In this document: in pieces, positions 34,402 through 42,345 of the stretch
Layout of the letters: each line of letters begins with the position of its first letter
Numbering within the stretch: position 1 is the stretch's first letter
DNA from: Diaminobutyricimonas aerilata
GTDB lineage: Bacteria > Actinomycetota > Actinomycetes > Actinomycetales > Microbacteriaceae
DNA: 64,000 nucleotides
Reading direction: 5' to 3'
Assembly: GCF_002797715.1 (NCBI RefSeq)
Contig: NZ_PGFF01000001.1
Span: 1,139,304-1,203,303, forward strand
Notes under the pieces: model-generated
Databases searched by the model: none
The model's input: the letters and a program-made list of their open reading frames with translations, nothing else
Told to the model about the DNA's origin: nothing
Program-made: the position numbers and the translations under genes

Positions 34402-35544
34402 CTAGGGGTTGATGCGCATTGCGAGGTGGCGGCCGGCGAGGCCGCGGGCGCGCGTCGCGAGGGTGTCGGCGAGCGCATCGATCGCGACGGCGGCGGGATC
34501 ATCGGGGGTCGTGAGCACGACCGGGGCGCCCGTGTCGCCGCCGCGGCGCAGGTCGACGCTCAACGGCACCGACGCGAGCACGGGCACGTCGAGGCGGCGG
34601 GCCAGTTCCTCGCCACCACCGCTGCCGAACAGCTCGAGCACGGTGCCGTCGGCCTGGGGGAGCCCCGCCATGTTCTCGACGACGCCGATGACGGTCTGCC
34701 CGGTCTGCCGGGCGGCGATGCCGGAGCGCTCCGCCACTTCCGCCGCGGCGGTCTGCGGGGTCGTGACGACGAGCACCTGCGCCTGCGGCAGCAGCTGTCC
34801 GACCGAGATCGCCACGTCGCCCGTGCCCGGCGGGAGATCGAGCAGCAGCACGTCGAGGTCGCCGAACCACACGTCGGTGAGGAACTGCTGCACCGTCCGG
34901 TGCAGCATCGGCCCGCGCCACGAGACCGCCGTGTTGCGCGGCGCGCCGGGCGCCGGCTGCGGCAGGAACATGCCGATCGACACGACCTTCACGCCGTGGG
35001 CGACCGGCGGGAGGATGAGCTCGCCCACGCGCGTCGGAACGGCACCCTCGATGCCGAGGATGCCCGGGATCGAGAACCCGAACACGTCCGCGTCGACGAG
35101 GCCGACGGCGAGTCCCTTCGCGGCGAGGCTGACGGCGAGGTTCGCCGTGAGCGTCGACTTGCCCACACCGCCCTTGCCGCTCGTGACCGCGAACACCTTG
35201 GTGAGGCTGTCCGGGCCGAACTGGTGCTCGCGCGGACGCCCGCCGCGCAACCGCGCCGTGAGCGCGTCGCGCTCCTCGCGCGTCATCACCGACACGTCGA
35301 CGCTCACCGCCGTCACCCCATCGACGGAGGCCGCCGCGGCGCGCACGTCGCGCTCGATGCGGTCCGCCGCCGGGCATCCGACGATCGTGAGCTTCAGATC
35401 GACGTGAGCCGCCCCGTCGGCGACGGTCACGCCGCCGATCATGTCGAGCTCGGTCACGGGGCGGCGGATCTCGGGGTCGATGACCCGGGACAGCGCCGTG
35501 AGCACCGCCGCCTCGAGGGGCTCAGTCACGCTTCTGCTCGTCAT
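34402..35544 (-). CDS. mrp: Mrp/ApbC-type P-loop ATPase, iron-sulfur cluster carrier
   Basis: A 380-residue protein of the Mrp/NBP35 family. An N-terminal MIP18-like (DUF59) domain (residues 8-90, LSRVIDPEIRRPVTELDM) precedes the deviant Walker A domain with SGKGGVGKS near residue 120. Family members bind and transfer Fe-S clusters. The conserved LLLDLPPGTGD motif is present; the C-terminal CxxC of classical Mrp is absent in this protein, which is common in actinobacterial copies. ATG 35544 has a GAGAGG upstream; GTG 35529 is an equally plausible start. It overlaps the DUF1003 gene in a three-gene unit. Confidence 0.9.
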   Translation of the reverse strand: MTSRSVTEPLEAAVLTALSRVIDPEIRRPVTELDMIGGVTVADGAAHVDLKLTIVGCPAADRIERDVRAAAASVDGVTAVSVDVSVMTREERDALTARLRGGRPREHQFGPDSLTKVFAVTSGKGGVGKSTLTANLAVSLAAKGLAVGLVDADVFGFSIPGILGIEGAVPTRVGELILPPVAHGVKVVSIGMFLPQPAPGAPRNTAVSWRGPMLHRTVQQFLTDVWFGDLDVLLLDLPPGTGDVAISVGQLLPQAQVLVVTTPQTAAAEVAERSGIAARQTGQTVIGVVENMAGLPQADGTVLELFGSGGGEELARRLDVPVLASVPLSVDLRRGGDTGAPVVLTTPDDPAAVAIDALADTLATRARGLAGRHLAMRINP

Positions 35545-36037
35545 CGGACCTCTCGTCGCGCTCCAGCTCCTCGAGCAGGCTGCGCAGTTCGCCGCGGATG
35601 AAGTCCTTCGTCGCCATGTCCTTCATCGCGAGCCGCAAGGCCACGACCTCGCGGGCGAGGTACTCGGTGTCGGCGAGGTTGCGTTCCGCACGTTGCCGAT
35701 CCTGCTCGAACTGCACGCGGTCACGGTCGTCCTGCCGGTTCTGCGCGAGCAGGATCATCGGCGCCGCGTACGACGCCTGCAGCGACAGGATGAGCGTGAG
35801 CAGCGTGTAGTTCAGGGCGCGCGGGTCGAACTGCGCCTCGCGCGGGGCCCACGTGTTGTACCCGATCCAGACGATGACGAACACCGTCATGCCGAGCAGG
35901 AACCACGGGGTCCCCATCGCGCGGGCGACACCCTCGGTGAATCGCCCGAACCGGTCACGGCTGTGCAGGCGGGGAACGACGGGGACGCGCTGGCCCTTGG
36001 GGGTCTCGAACGGATTCTGACGTCTAGCGCGAGGCAC
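35522..36037 (-). CDS. DUF1003 membrane protein
   Basis: A 171-residue protein with a short N-terminal region (FETPKGQ, then DRFGRFTEGVARAMGTPWFL), two close membrane helices (TVFVIVWIGYNTW; LLTLILSLQASYAAPMILLAQNRQ) and a charged coiled-coil C-terminus. This is the DUF1003 layout; the LQASYAAPMILLAQNRQ segment is the family signature. Function is unknown. It overlaps both neighbours (MgtE-N/CBS protein by 14 bp, mrp by 23 bp), an arrangement conserved in actinobacteria. Confidence 0.9.
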   Translation of the reverse strand: MPRARRQNPFETPKGQRVPVVPRLHSRDRFGRFTEGVARAMGTPWFLLGMTVFVIVWIGYNTWAPREAQFDPRALNYTLLTLILSLQASYAAPMILLAQNRQDDRDRVQFEQDRQRAERNLADTEYLAREVVALRLAMKDMATKDFIRGELRSLLEELERDERSDDEQKRD

Positions 36038-37343
36038 GGCGCGTCCTCCTTCCCGGTCTCGGCTTCAGGGTGATGGCAGCGGTCGAGGTGTCCCCGTAGG
36101 GTTTCACCTCGTCTCCGCTGCTACTTCGCCAGTCATCGGGAAGCAGGTAGTCGAGGACGTCGTCGATGGTCACCACCCCGACGAGTCGGTGGTTGTCGTC
36201 GACCACGGGAACCGACACGAGGTTGTAGCTCGCGAGGATGCGCGACACCTCGGCCGCGCTCGTCTCGGCCTTGACCGGCTCGAGCGACTGGTCGAGCAGG
36301 GTGCCGAGGCGTTCCATCGGCGGGTAGCGCAGCATCCGCTGGAAGTGCACCATGCCGAGGAAGCGGCCGGTCGGCGGCTCGTACGGCGGCAGCGTCACGC
36401 ACACGGCGGCGCCGAGCGCGGGCGCGAGCTCGTGGCGCCGGATGAGGGCGAGGGCCTCGGCGACGGTCGCGTCGGCCGAGAGGATGATCGGCTCGGTCGT
36501 CATCAGACCGCCCGCGGTCTCCGGGTCGTAGGAGAGCAGGAACCGCACGTTGTCGGCCTCTTCGGGCTGCATGAGTCGCAGCAGCGCCTCACCGCGCTCG
36601 TCGCTCAACTGGGCGATGAGGTCGGCGGCGTCATCCGGCTGCATCTGGTCGAGCACGTCGGCGGCGCGCGTGTCGTCGAGGTGGGCGAGGATCGACACCT
36701 GCTCGTTCTCGGGCATCTCCTCGAGCGCGTCGGCGAGCCGGTTGTCCGGCAGCTCCTCGGCGACTTCGAGGCGGCGCTCCTCGGGAAGGTCGAGCAGGGT
36801 GTTCGCGAGGTCGGCGGGCAGCAACTCGGAGTAGCTCGCGATGAGCTGCTCCGCCGACTGCGCCTCGCCGTCGGACTGCTTCTCGCGCACCTCGCTCCAG
36901 GTGGCGAAGACAGACGGGCCCTTGCCGAACGGCCCGCTCGTGCGCGGACGGCGCAGGAAGAGCTGACCGACCGACCACTCGCCGGGGGCCTCCTCCTCGA
37001 TGGCGACGTCTTCGATCGTCGCCTCGCCGGAGCCGTTGCGCAGCACGACCTTGCGGCCGATGAGCTCGGCCATCACCCGCACTTCGCCGCCGCGTTGCTC
37101 GAAACGCCGCAGGTTGATCTCGCCCGTGGCGATCACCTGACCGGCGGCGATGCTGGTCACCCGCCCGATCGAGAGGAACACCCGGCGCTTGCCCGGCACC
37201 TCGACGATCAGGCCGACCACGCGCGGCGGTTCGGTCTTGCGGTACACCACGAGCGCGTCACGGACCCGGCCGACCCGGTCCCCTGCGGGATCGAAGACGG
37301 CCGCCCCGTTCAGACGGGCGACGAATACCCTGGTGGCGCTCAC
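36024..37343 (-). CDS. Soluble MgtE N-domain/CBS protein with PRC-barrel start
   Basis: A 439-residue cytoplasmic protein. An N-terminal PRC-barrel-like region (residues 1-160) is followed by an MgtE intracellular N domain (about 185-285, with LPADLANTLLDLPEERR, then LDQMQPDDAADLIAQL) and two CBS repeats (about 290-420, ending VPVVDDNHRLVGVVTIDDVLDYL). The magnesium channel membrane domain is absent, so it is not itself a transporter; it probably senses Mg2+ or adenine nucleotides and regulates a partner. Mycobacterial Rv1232c is a recalled homologue in the same neighbourhood. GTG 37343 has TACCCT six bases upstream. Confidence 0.85.
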   Translation of the reverse strand: MSATRVFVARLNGAAVFDPAGDRVGRVRDALVVYRKTEPPRVVGLIVEVPGKRRVFLSIGRVTSIAAGQVIATGEINLRRFEQRGGEVRVMAELIGRKVVLRNGSGEATIEDVAIEEEAPGEWSVGQLFLRRPRTSGPFGKGPSVFATWSEVREKQSDGEAQSAEQLIASYSELLPADLANTLLDLPEERRLEVAEELPDNRLADALEEMPENEQVSILAHLDDTRAADVLDQMQPDDAADLIAQLSDERGEALLRLMQPEEADNVRFLLSYDPETAGGLMTTEPIILSADATVAEALALIRRHELAPALGAAVCVTLPPYEPPTGRFLGMVHFQRMLRYPPMERLGTLLDQSLEPVKAETSAAEVSRILASYNLVSVPVVDDNHRLVGVVTIDDVLDYLLPDDWRSSSGDEVKPYGDTSTAAITLKPRPGRRTRRASR

Positions 37344-37349
37344 GATACG

Positions 37350-37355
37350 AGGGTA
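37350..37355 (-). promoter_or_regulatory. -10 hexamer (TACCCT), leaderless start of the MgtE-N/CBS gene
   Basis: TACCCT is six bases upstream of GTG 37343. It faces the CAGAAT hexamer (37388-37393) that lies six bases before the divergent gene at 37400. Confidence 0.55.
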
Positions 37356-37399
37356 GTCGCTCCGGGCTGACGGACGGATGACCGTGCCAGAATGACGAC

Positions 37400-37894
37400 A
37401 TGACGAATGCAGGCCTCTTCGGCCGCCGCGGACCGAATCAGCCGTCGCTGCCGCGCGGGGAGGTGCTCGGCACCTACGACACCTATCCCGAGGCCCAGCA
37501 GATCGTCGACAGGCTCGCGAAGGCCGAGGTCGATGTGAGCCGCGTGTCCATCGTGGGCAACGACCTGAAGACCGTCGAACGGGTCACCGGGCGGCTCACC
37601 TACGGCCGCGCGGCGGCCGCGGGAGCCGCCTCGGGTGCCTGGTTCGGCCTCTTCTTCGGCGTGCTCCTCACGTTCGTGACGCCGAATCTGCTCTTCCTCG
37701 GGGCCGCCGTGCTCATCGGTGCCGGGTTCGGCATGCTGTTCGGTCTCGTGACCTACGCCGTCAACCGCCGCGTGCGCGACTTCACCTCGCAGACTCAGGT
37801 GCTCGCCTCGAACTACCAGATCATCGTCGCGCCGGACGTGCTCGTGCGGGCCCAGGACGCGCTCGCCCGGCCCGACACGGAGCACGGGCACTGA
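37400..37894 (+). CDS. General stress protein 17M-like membrane protein
   Basis: A 164-residue protein with an N-terminal alpha/beta region (GEVLGTYDTYPEAQQIVDRLAKAEVDVSRVSIVGNDL) typical of the general stress protein 17M-like domain, then two hydrophobic segments (GAASGAWFGLFFGVLLTFV; LLFLGAAVLIGAGFGMLFGLV) and a short soluble tail. It diverges from the MgtE-N/CBS operon with 56 bp between starts. CAGAAT six bases before ATG suggests a leaderless start. A shared hairpin joins its stop to the ABC permease stop. Confidence 0.85.
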   Translation: MTNAGLFGRRGPNQPSLPRGEVLGTYDTYPEAQQIVDRLAKAEVDVSRVSIVGNDLKTVERVTGRLTYGRAAAAGAASGAWFGLFFGVLLTFVTPNLLFLGAAVLIGAGFGMLFGLVTYAVNRRVRDFTSQTQVLASNYQIIVAPDVLVRAQDALARPDTEHGH

Positions 37895-37921
37895 CCCGAG
37901 CCCGCGGGGCGCCCGGGTCAG
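37891..37921. terminator. Shared stop-codon hairpin between convergent genes
   Basis: CTGACCCG (37891-37898) and CGGGTCAG (37914-37921) pair perfectly; the loop is GC-rich. The stop codons at 37892-37894 and 37918-37920 face each other in the stem. Confidence 0.6.
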
Positions 37922-38718
37922 CGCCGGGCGGCCTTGCGGCGGAACACCCAGCCGCCCCACACGAGGGCGACGACGAGGATGAGCGTGCACCACCCGACGG
38001 TGAGCAGGGGCGCGGCGCCGAGTTCGGTGCCCATGAGCAGCCCGCGGATGGTCTCGATCACCGGCGTGATCGGCTGGTGCTCGGCAGCGCCGCGCAGCCA
38101 CTCGGGCATCGTGTCGACGGGCACGAACGCGCTCGAGAGGTACGGCAGGAACAGCAGGATGAATCCGAACCCGTTGGCCGCCTCGGCGTTCGGTGCCGCG
38201 GCGCCGATCGCTGCGAACAGGTAGGTGATCGCGAGGATCCAGAGCGCGACGACGCCGAGTGTGCCGAGCCATTCGAGCGGGCCGGCGTCTGGTCGGAAGC
38301 CGACGAGCAGGGCGACACCGACGACGATCGCCGACGCGAGCAGATTGCGCAACAGGCTCGCGACGACGTGTCCGGTGAGCACGGCCGATGAGCGGATGGG
38401 GATGGTGCGGAACCGGTCCATCACTCCGCTCTGCATGTCGTCGGCGACGTCGACCGCCGTGCTCGCGGCCCCGTATCCGGCGCACAACAGGATGATGCCG
38501 GGCACCACGTAGTCCACGTAGTCGCCGCCGCGGTCGATCGCGCCGCCGAAGACGTAGACGAACAGCAGCATGAGCATCACGGGCAGCACGACGGCCATGA
38601 GGAGCGCCTCGGTGTTCCGCACGGAGCGCAGCACGCTGCGGCGGGCGAAGGCGAGCTCGGGGGCGAGCGGTGCGAGCCGCGGGCGGGTGGCTGTGAGGGG
38701 AGGGGTCGTCGTGGTCAT
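37918..38718 (-). CDS. ABC-2 type permease, DrrB-like
   Basis: A 266-residue membrane subunit of an ABC exporter. Six hydrophobic segments follow the N-terminal ELAFARRSVLRSVRNTEALL; the ABC-2 signature lies in VDTMPEWLRGAAEHQPITPVIETIRGLL. The ATG at 38718 is one base after the ATPase stop, so both are expressed together. The family exports hydrophobic drugs or lipids; the substrate is unknown. Confidence 0.88.
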   Translation of the reverse strand: MTTTTPPLTATRPRLAPLAPELAFARRSVLRSVRNTEALLMAVVLPVMLMLLFVYVFGGAIDRGGDYVDYVVPGIILLCAGYGAASTAVDVADDMQSGVMDRFRTIPIRSSAVLTGHVVASLLRNLLASAIVVGVALLVGFRPDAGPLEWLGTLGVVALWILAITYLFAAIGAAAPNAEAANGFGFILLFLPYLSSAFVPVDTMPEWLRGAAEHQPITPVIETIRGLLMGTELGAAPLLTVGWCTLILVVALVWGGWVFRRKAARR

Positions 38719-38719
38719 G

Positions 38720-39625
38720 TCAGTTCCTTCCGGTCGCGGTCGCGGTGGTGGTGAGCGGGGCGGAGTCCCCGGTGAGGGCGAGGAAGACGTCGTCGAGGCT
38801 CGGCCGGCGCAGCTGCACCGAGCCCTCCGAGATGCCGTCGGACTGGAGTCGGCGTACCGCAGCGGCGAGGCCCGCGAGGGTACCGTCGGAGGCGACCTGC
38901 GCGATCTGCGTGCCCGTCGCATCCGTCACCTCGACCAACTCGTCGCCGATGCGCCGCTTGAGCTCGTGCGGATGACCGTCGGCGACGATCCGCCCGCCGT
39001 GGAGTACGGCGACCCGGTCGGCGAGCTGATCGGCCTCCTCGAGGTACTGCGTCGTGAGGAACACCGTCGTGCCGTCGGCGGCGAGACCGCGCACGACGTC
39101 CCACAGCTCGCGTCGGCTGCGGGTGTCCAGTCCGGTGGTCGGCTCGTCGAGGAACATCACCTGCGGCGGCACGACGAGGCCGAGGGCGAGGTCGAGTCGG
39201 CGACGCATGCCGCCGGAGTACGTGCTCGACGCCCGGCGACCCGCCGCGACCAGATCGAACCGCTCGAGCAGCTCGTCGGTCCGCCGCCGGGCCTGCTGTC
39301 CGCGCAGGCCGCGGAGCGCTGCGACCAGTTCGAGGTTCTCACGCCCGGTGAGTCGTCCGTCGACGGCGGCCGCCTGGCCGGTGAGGCTGATGCGGTGCTG
39401 CACCTCGGCGCGCTGGGTCGCGGTGTCGAAGCCGGCCACCCGCACGGAGCCGGCGTCGGGCTGCACGAGGGTGCAGAGGATGTTCACGAGGGTCGTCTTG
39501 CCGGCTCCGTTGGGGCCGAGAAGCGCGAATACGCTTCCGGCCCGCACGTCGAGGTCGAGCCCGTCGAGCACGGTCGTCTCCCCGAATCGTTTGCGGAGTC
39601 CATGGATGCTGATGGCGTCGGTCAT
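38720..39625 (-). CDS. ABC exporter ATPase, DrrA-like
   Basis: A 301-residue ATPase of the daunorubicin-resistance (DrrA) type. Walker A LLGPNGAGKTTLV is at about 36-48, signature YSGGMRRRLDL near 137, Walker B VMFLDEPTTGLD, and the LTTQYLEEADQLADR switch region. A C-terminal regulatory tail with LRRPSLDDVFLALTG is the DrrA-specific element. It is divergently placed to a TetR gene with a palindrome between, consistent with an inducible efflux system. Confidence 0.9.
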   Translation of the reverse strand: MTDAISIHGLRKRFGETTVLDGLDLDVRAGSVFALLGPNGAGKTTLVNILCTLVQPDAGSVRVAGFDTATQRAEVQHRISLTGQAAAVDGRLTGRENLELVAALRGLRGQQARRRTDELLERFDLVAAGRRASSTYSGGMRRRLDLALGLVVPPQVMFLDEPTTGLDTRSRRELWDVVRGLAADGTTVFLTTQYLEEADQLADRVAVLHGGRIVADGHPHELKRRIGDELVEVTDATGTQIAQVASDGTLAGLAAAVRRLQSDGISEGSVQLRRPSLDDVFLALTGDSAPLTTTATATGRN

Positions 39626-39659
39626 GGCTGTCGCTTCCTGTGTACGTCGAAAACTGTTT

Positions 39660-39694
39660 ACTGCGTATAGCTTGTGGTTTAAGTCATACACAGT
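39660..39694. promoter_or_regulatory. Imperfect palindrome, candidate TetR operator
   Basis: ACTGCGTATAGCTT (39660-39673) and AAGTCATACACAGT (39681-39694) match at 11 of 14 positions around a seven-base centre. It lies between the divergent exporter ATPase and TetR genes in unusually AT-rich DNA and overlaps a TAGACT hexamer region nearby. Confidence 0.55.
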
Positions 39695-39730
39695 TCTAGA
39701 CTGAGCGTCAACACCGAGCGACAGGAACCG

Positions 39731-40648
39731 ATGAGCGACCCCGAGATCGAACCAGAACTCCCGCGGGGAATCGCCCTCGCGTGGGGCATCGCCGCCCATC
39801 CGCAACGGGGTCCGAAGCGCGAATTGAGTCTCGAGCGCATCGTCGACACGGCCGTCGAGATCGCGGACGAAGGCGGTCTCGCCGCGGTGTCGATGTCGAG
39901 CGTCGCCTCCCGGCTCGGCTTCACACCGATGTCGTTGTACCGCTACGTGAGCGCCAAGGAAGACCTGCTGCTGCTCATGAACGAGCAGGCGATGGGCGTG
40001 CCGACGGAACGCGTGCGCGAGGCCGCGGACTGGCGCGAGGCGCTGCGCGTCTGGTGTCACGACCAGCTCGAGATGTACCGGCGACACGCCTGGATGCTCG
40101 ACACCACCATGAGCACGGCGGTCACCACACCGAACAACATGGCGTGGCTCGACGCGGGGCTCGGCGCGCTGGCCCAGAGCGGACTCACCGAGCACGAGAA
40201 GGTCGCCGCGTGCCTCATGATGATGGCCCAGGTGCGCTGGCAGGCGCAGATCGAGCGCGGCTACCGCTCCCAGGCCGAAGCGCTCGGCGGCGACACCGAA
40301 GCGCTCGACCGGCAGAACGCCTCCGTGCTCCGCATGCTCGTCTCCGAGGCCGAGTTCCCGTATCTGCGCCGCGCGGTCGACGCGGGGGTCTTCCACCCCG
40401 ACACCGAAGGCGACCCGTTCACCTTCGCCCTCCACCGGTCGCTCGACGGCATCGAGAAATACGCCGCTGAGCGTCCCGCGGCGCCCGAACCGGAGCCCGT
40501 CGACCCGCCCGAGGTGGTCGGCGACAAGCGGGTGAAAGAGGCGATCAAAGCGCGACGGGAAGCCGAGAAGACGCTCCGCGACGCCCGCAAGCGCGAACGG
40601 GAGGCGCTGCAGCATGCTCGCGAGCGTGCCGTGCGCTCGCCGAAATGA
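39731..40648 (+). CDS. TetR/AcrR-family transcriptional repressor
   Basis: A 305-residue repressor. The helix-turn-helix is at about residues 38-85 (ERIVDTAVEIADEGGLAAVSMSSVASRLG, then MSLYRYVSAKEDLLLLM). The C-terminal ligand domain is of the TetR_C_1 type with several Trp and Met residues. A charged tail (about 255-305, rich in Glu, Lys and Arg) forms a probable coiled coil, unusual for the family. It probably represses the divergent drrAB-like genes. Confidence 0.88.
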   Translation: MSDPEIEPELPRGIALAWGIAAHPQRGPKRELSLERIVDTAVEIADEGGLAAVSMSSVASRLGFTPMSLYRYVSAKEDLLLLMNEQAMGVPTERVREAADWREALRVWCHDQLEMYRRHAWMLDTTMSTAVTTPNNMAWLDAGLGALAQSGLTEHEKVAACLMMMAQVRWQAQIERGYRSQAEALGGDTEALDRQNASVLRMLVSEAEFPYLRRAVDAGVFHPDTEGDPFTFALHRSLDGIEKYAAERPAAPEPEPVDPPEVVGDKRVKEAIKARREAEKTLRDARKREREALQHARERAVRSPK

Positions 40649-40722
40649 ATCGTGGAGGTGTCGAGATCGGCCGTGGCCCGTTCGTAGTACGGGTGTAAGC
40701 ACCCCCTGAAAGGAGCACCACC

Positions 40723-41064
40723 ATGCGTTATCTCTTCCTGATCGGCAGCTCGCCCGACATGACCGAGTCGAGTGCCGCGGATGACGGCCCCACCATCGAG
40801 GAGTGGGTCGGCGAGGTCTACGGCGGCGGTGCCGGCAAGATCGGCGACCGGCTGCGGCCCGCCTCCGAGGCCACGACCGTGCGCGTGCGCGGCGGCGAGA
40901 CGCTCGTCACCGACGGCCCGTTCGTCGAAGGCTCCGACTACATCGGCGGATTCGACGTGATCGAATGCGCCGACCTCGACGAAGCCATCGCGATCGCCCG
41001 CAAGCACCCCATGGCGCGCCACGGTCTCATCGAGATCCGACCGAGCTGGCCGCTGGATCTGTGA
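40723..41064 (+). CDS. DGPF-domain (YCII-related) protein
   Basis: A 113-residue protein starting MRYLFLIG with the DGPF motif in LVTDGPFVEGSDYIGGFDVIEC. The YCII/DGPF family has a ferredoxin-like fold and usually a conserved His-Asp pair. It is almost always encoded beside ECF42 sigma factors, as here. GAAAGGAGCA precedes the ATG and the stop overlaps the sigma factor GTG. Biochemical role unknown. Confidence 0.9.
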   Translation: MRYLFLIGSSPDMTESSAADDGPTIEEWVGEVYGGGAGKIGDRLRPASEATTVRVRGGETLVTDGPFVEGSDYIGGFDVIECADLDEAIAIARKHPMARHGLIEIRPSWPLDL

Positions 41065-42275
41065 CCTCCGCTGCGGTCGCGGACTCCGTCGCCGCCCTGC
41101 ACCGAGCCGAATGGTCGCGGCTCGTCGCCGGCCTCATCCGTGTGACCGGCGACTGGGCGGTCGCCGAGGACTGCGCGCAAGAGGCGTTCGAGACGGCGCT
41201 CGGCCGGTGGGATGCGGACGGCATCCCACCGGCTCCGGGTGCGTGGCTCGCGACGGTGGCCCGCAACCGTGCCCTCGACCGGCTGCGCCGTGCCGGGCTC
41301 GAGCAACGGATCGTGAGCGAGGGGCTGCTCGCGCCGGAGCCGCCGGACGACGTGGACGACGACCGGCTGCGGCTGCTGTTCACGTGCTGCCACCCCGCGC
41401 TCGCTCTCGAAGCCCGGGTGGCGCTCACCCTGCGTACCGTCGCGGGACTCACCACGGCGGAGATCGCCCGCGCCTTCCTCGTGTCCGAATCGACGATGGC
41501 CCAGCGGCTCGTCCGCGCGAAGGCGAAGATCGCGCACGCCGGCATCCCGTTCCGCGTGCCCCCGCCGGAGCTTCTGGCCGAACGTCTCGACGGCGTGCTC
41601 GCGGTGATCTACCTCGTCTTCACCGAGGGGTATTCCGCAACCGGGGGCGACGAGCTCGTCCGTGCGCCGCTGGCCGAGCAGGCGATCCGGCTCGCCCGGC
41701 TCCTGCACGGGCTCATGCCGGGGGAGACGGAGGCGGCGGGTCTGCTCGCGCTGCTCCTGCTGCAGCACGCCCGTCGCGACGCGCGGGTGGACGAGTACGG
41801 TGACGCGGTGACGATCGATGCGCAGGACCGCTCCCGCTGGGATCGGGAGGCGATCACCGAGGGCTCGACGCTCATCCGCCGGGCGGCACGCGAAGGGACC
41901 GTCGGGCGGTACACGCTGCAGGCGGTCATCGCCGCCGCGCACGCGACGGCGCCGTCGTGGGAGCGCACCGACTTCGCCGCGATCCTCGACGCCTACGACG
42001 CGCTCGCCGCGATCGACCCGTCACCCGTCGTCGCCCTCAACCGGGCGATCGCCGTCGGGATGGCCCGCGGGCCGCAGGCCGGACTGCGAGCCGTGGACAC
42101 GGTGGGTGACGCACCCGCGACGCTCGTCGCTCCGGCCCGCGCCCGATTCCTGCGCGACTCGGGCCGGCGCACCGAAGCGGCGGCGGAGTACCGCCGGGCG
42201 CTCGAACACACTCGAGCAGCTCCCGCCCGGCGTCACCTCGAGGCCCGCCTGCGCGAGTGCGAATCCGAAGCGTGA
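41061..42275 (+). CDS. ECF42-type RNA polymerase sigma factor with TPR-like C-terminal extension
   Basis: A 404-residue extracytoplasmic-function sigma factor. Region 2 (residues 10-75, VAEDCAQEAFETAL, then AWLATVARNRALDRLR) and region 4 (about 110-160, LTTAEIARAFLVSESTMAQRLVRAKAKI) are followed by a 240-residue helical domain (DUF6596/TPR-like) with FTEGYSATGG, NRAIAV and YRRALEHT. This long extension replaces an anti-sigma factor in ECF42 proteins. The coupled DGPF gene upstream supports the class. Target promoters are unknown. Confidence 0.9.
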   Translation: MTSAAVADSVAALHRAEWSRLVAGLIRVTGDWAVAEDCAQEAFETALGRWDADGIPPAPGAWLATVARNRALDRLRRAGLEQRIVSEGLLAPEPPDDVDDDRLRLLFTCCHPALALEARVALTLRTVAGLTTAEIARAFLVSESTMAQRLVRAKAKIAHAGIPFRVPPPELLAERLDGVLAVIYLVFTEGYSATGGDELVRAPLAEQAIRLARLLHGLMPGETEAAGLLALLLLQHARRDARVDEYGDAVTIDAQDRSRWDREAITEGSTLIRRAAREGTVGRYTLQAVIAAAHATAPSWERTDFAAILDAYDALAAIDPSPVVALNRAIAVGMARGPQAGLRAVDTVGDAPATLVAPARARFLRDSGRRTEAAAEYRRALEHTRAAPARRHLEARLRECESEA

Positions 42276-42345
42276 ATCCGCCCGTCGATGTCCGCCGTCG
42301 CCTCGGGGCTCGATAGCGGCCGACGCCGGTGCCAGCATGGCCGGT

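Noticed and set aside
33903-34501. Coding frames through the repeat cluster (both strands)
   Set aside because: Their translations are repeated Arg/Ser/Gly-rich strings created by the palindromes, with no ribosome binding site or family match.
34402-35544. Possible plasmid ParA-type partition gene at the SGKGGVGKS motif
   Set aside because: An N-terminal MIP18-like domain and LLLDLPPGTGD identify Mrp; no ParB or parS site is present.
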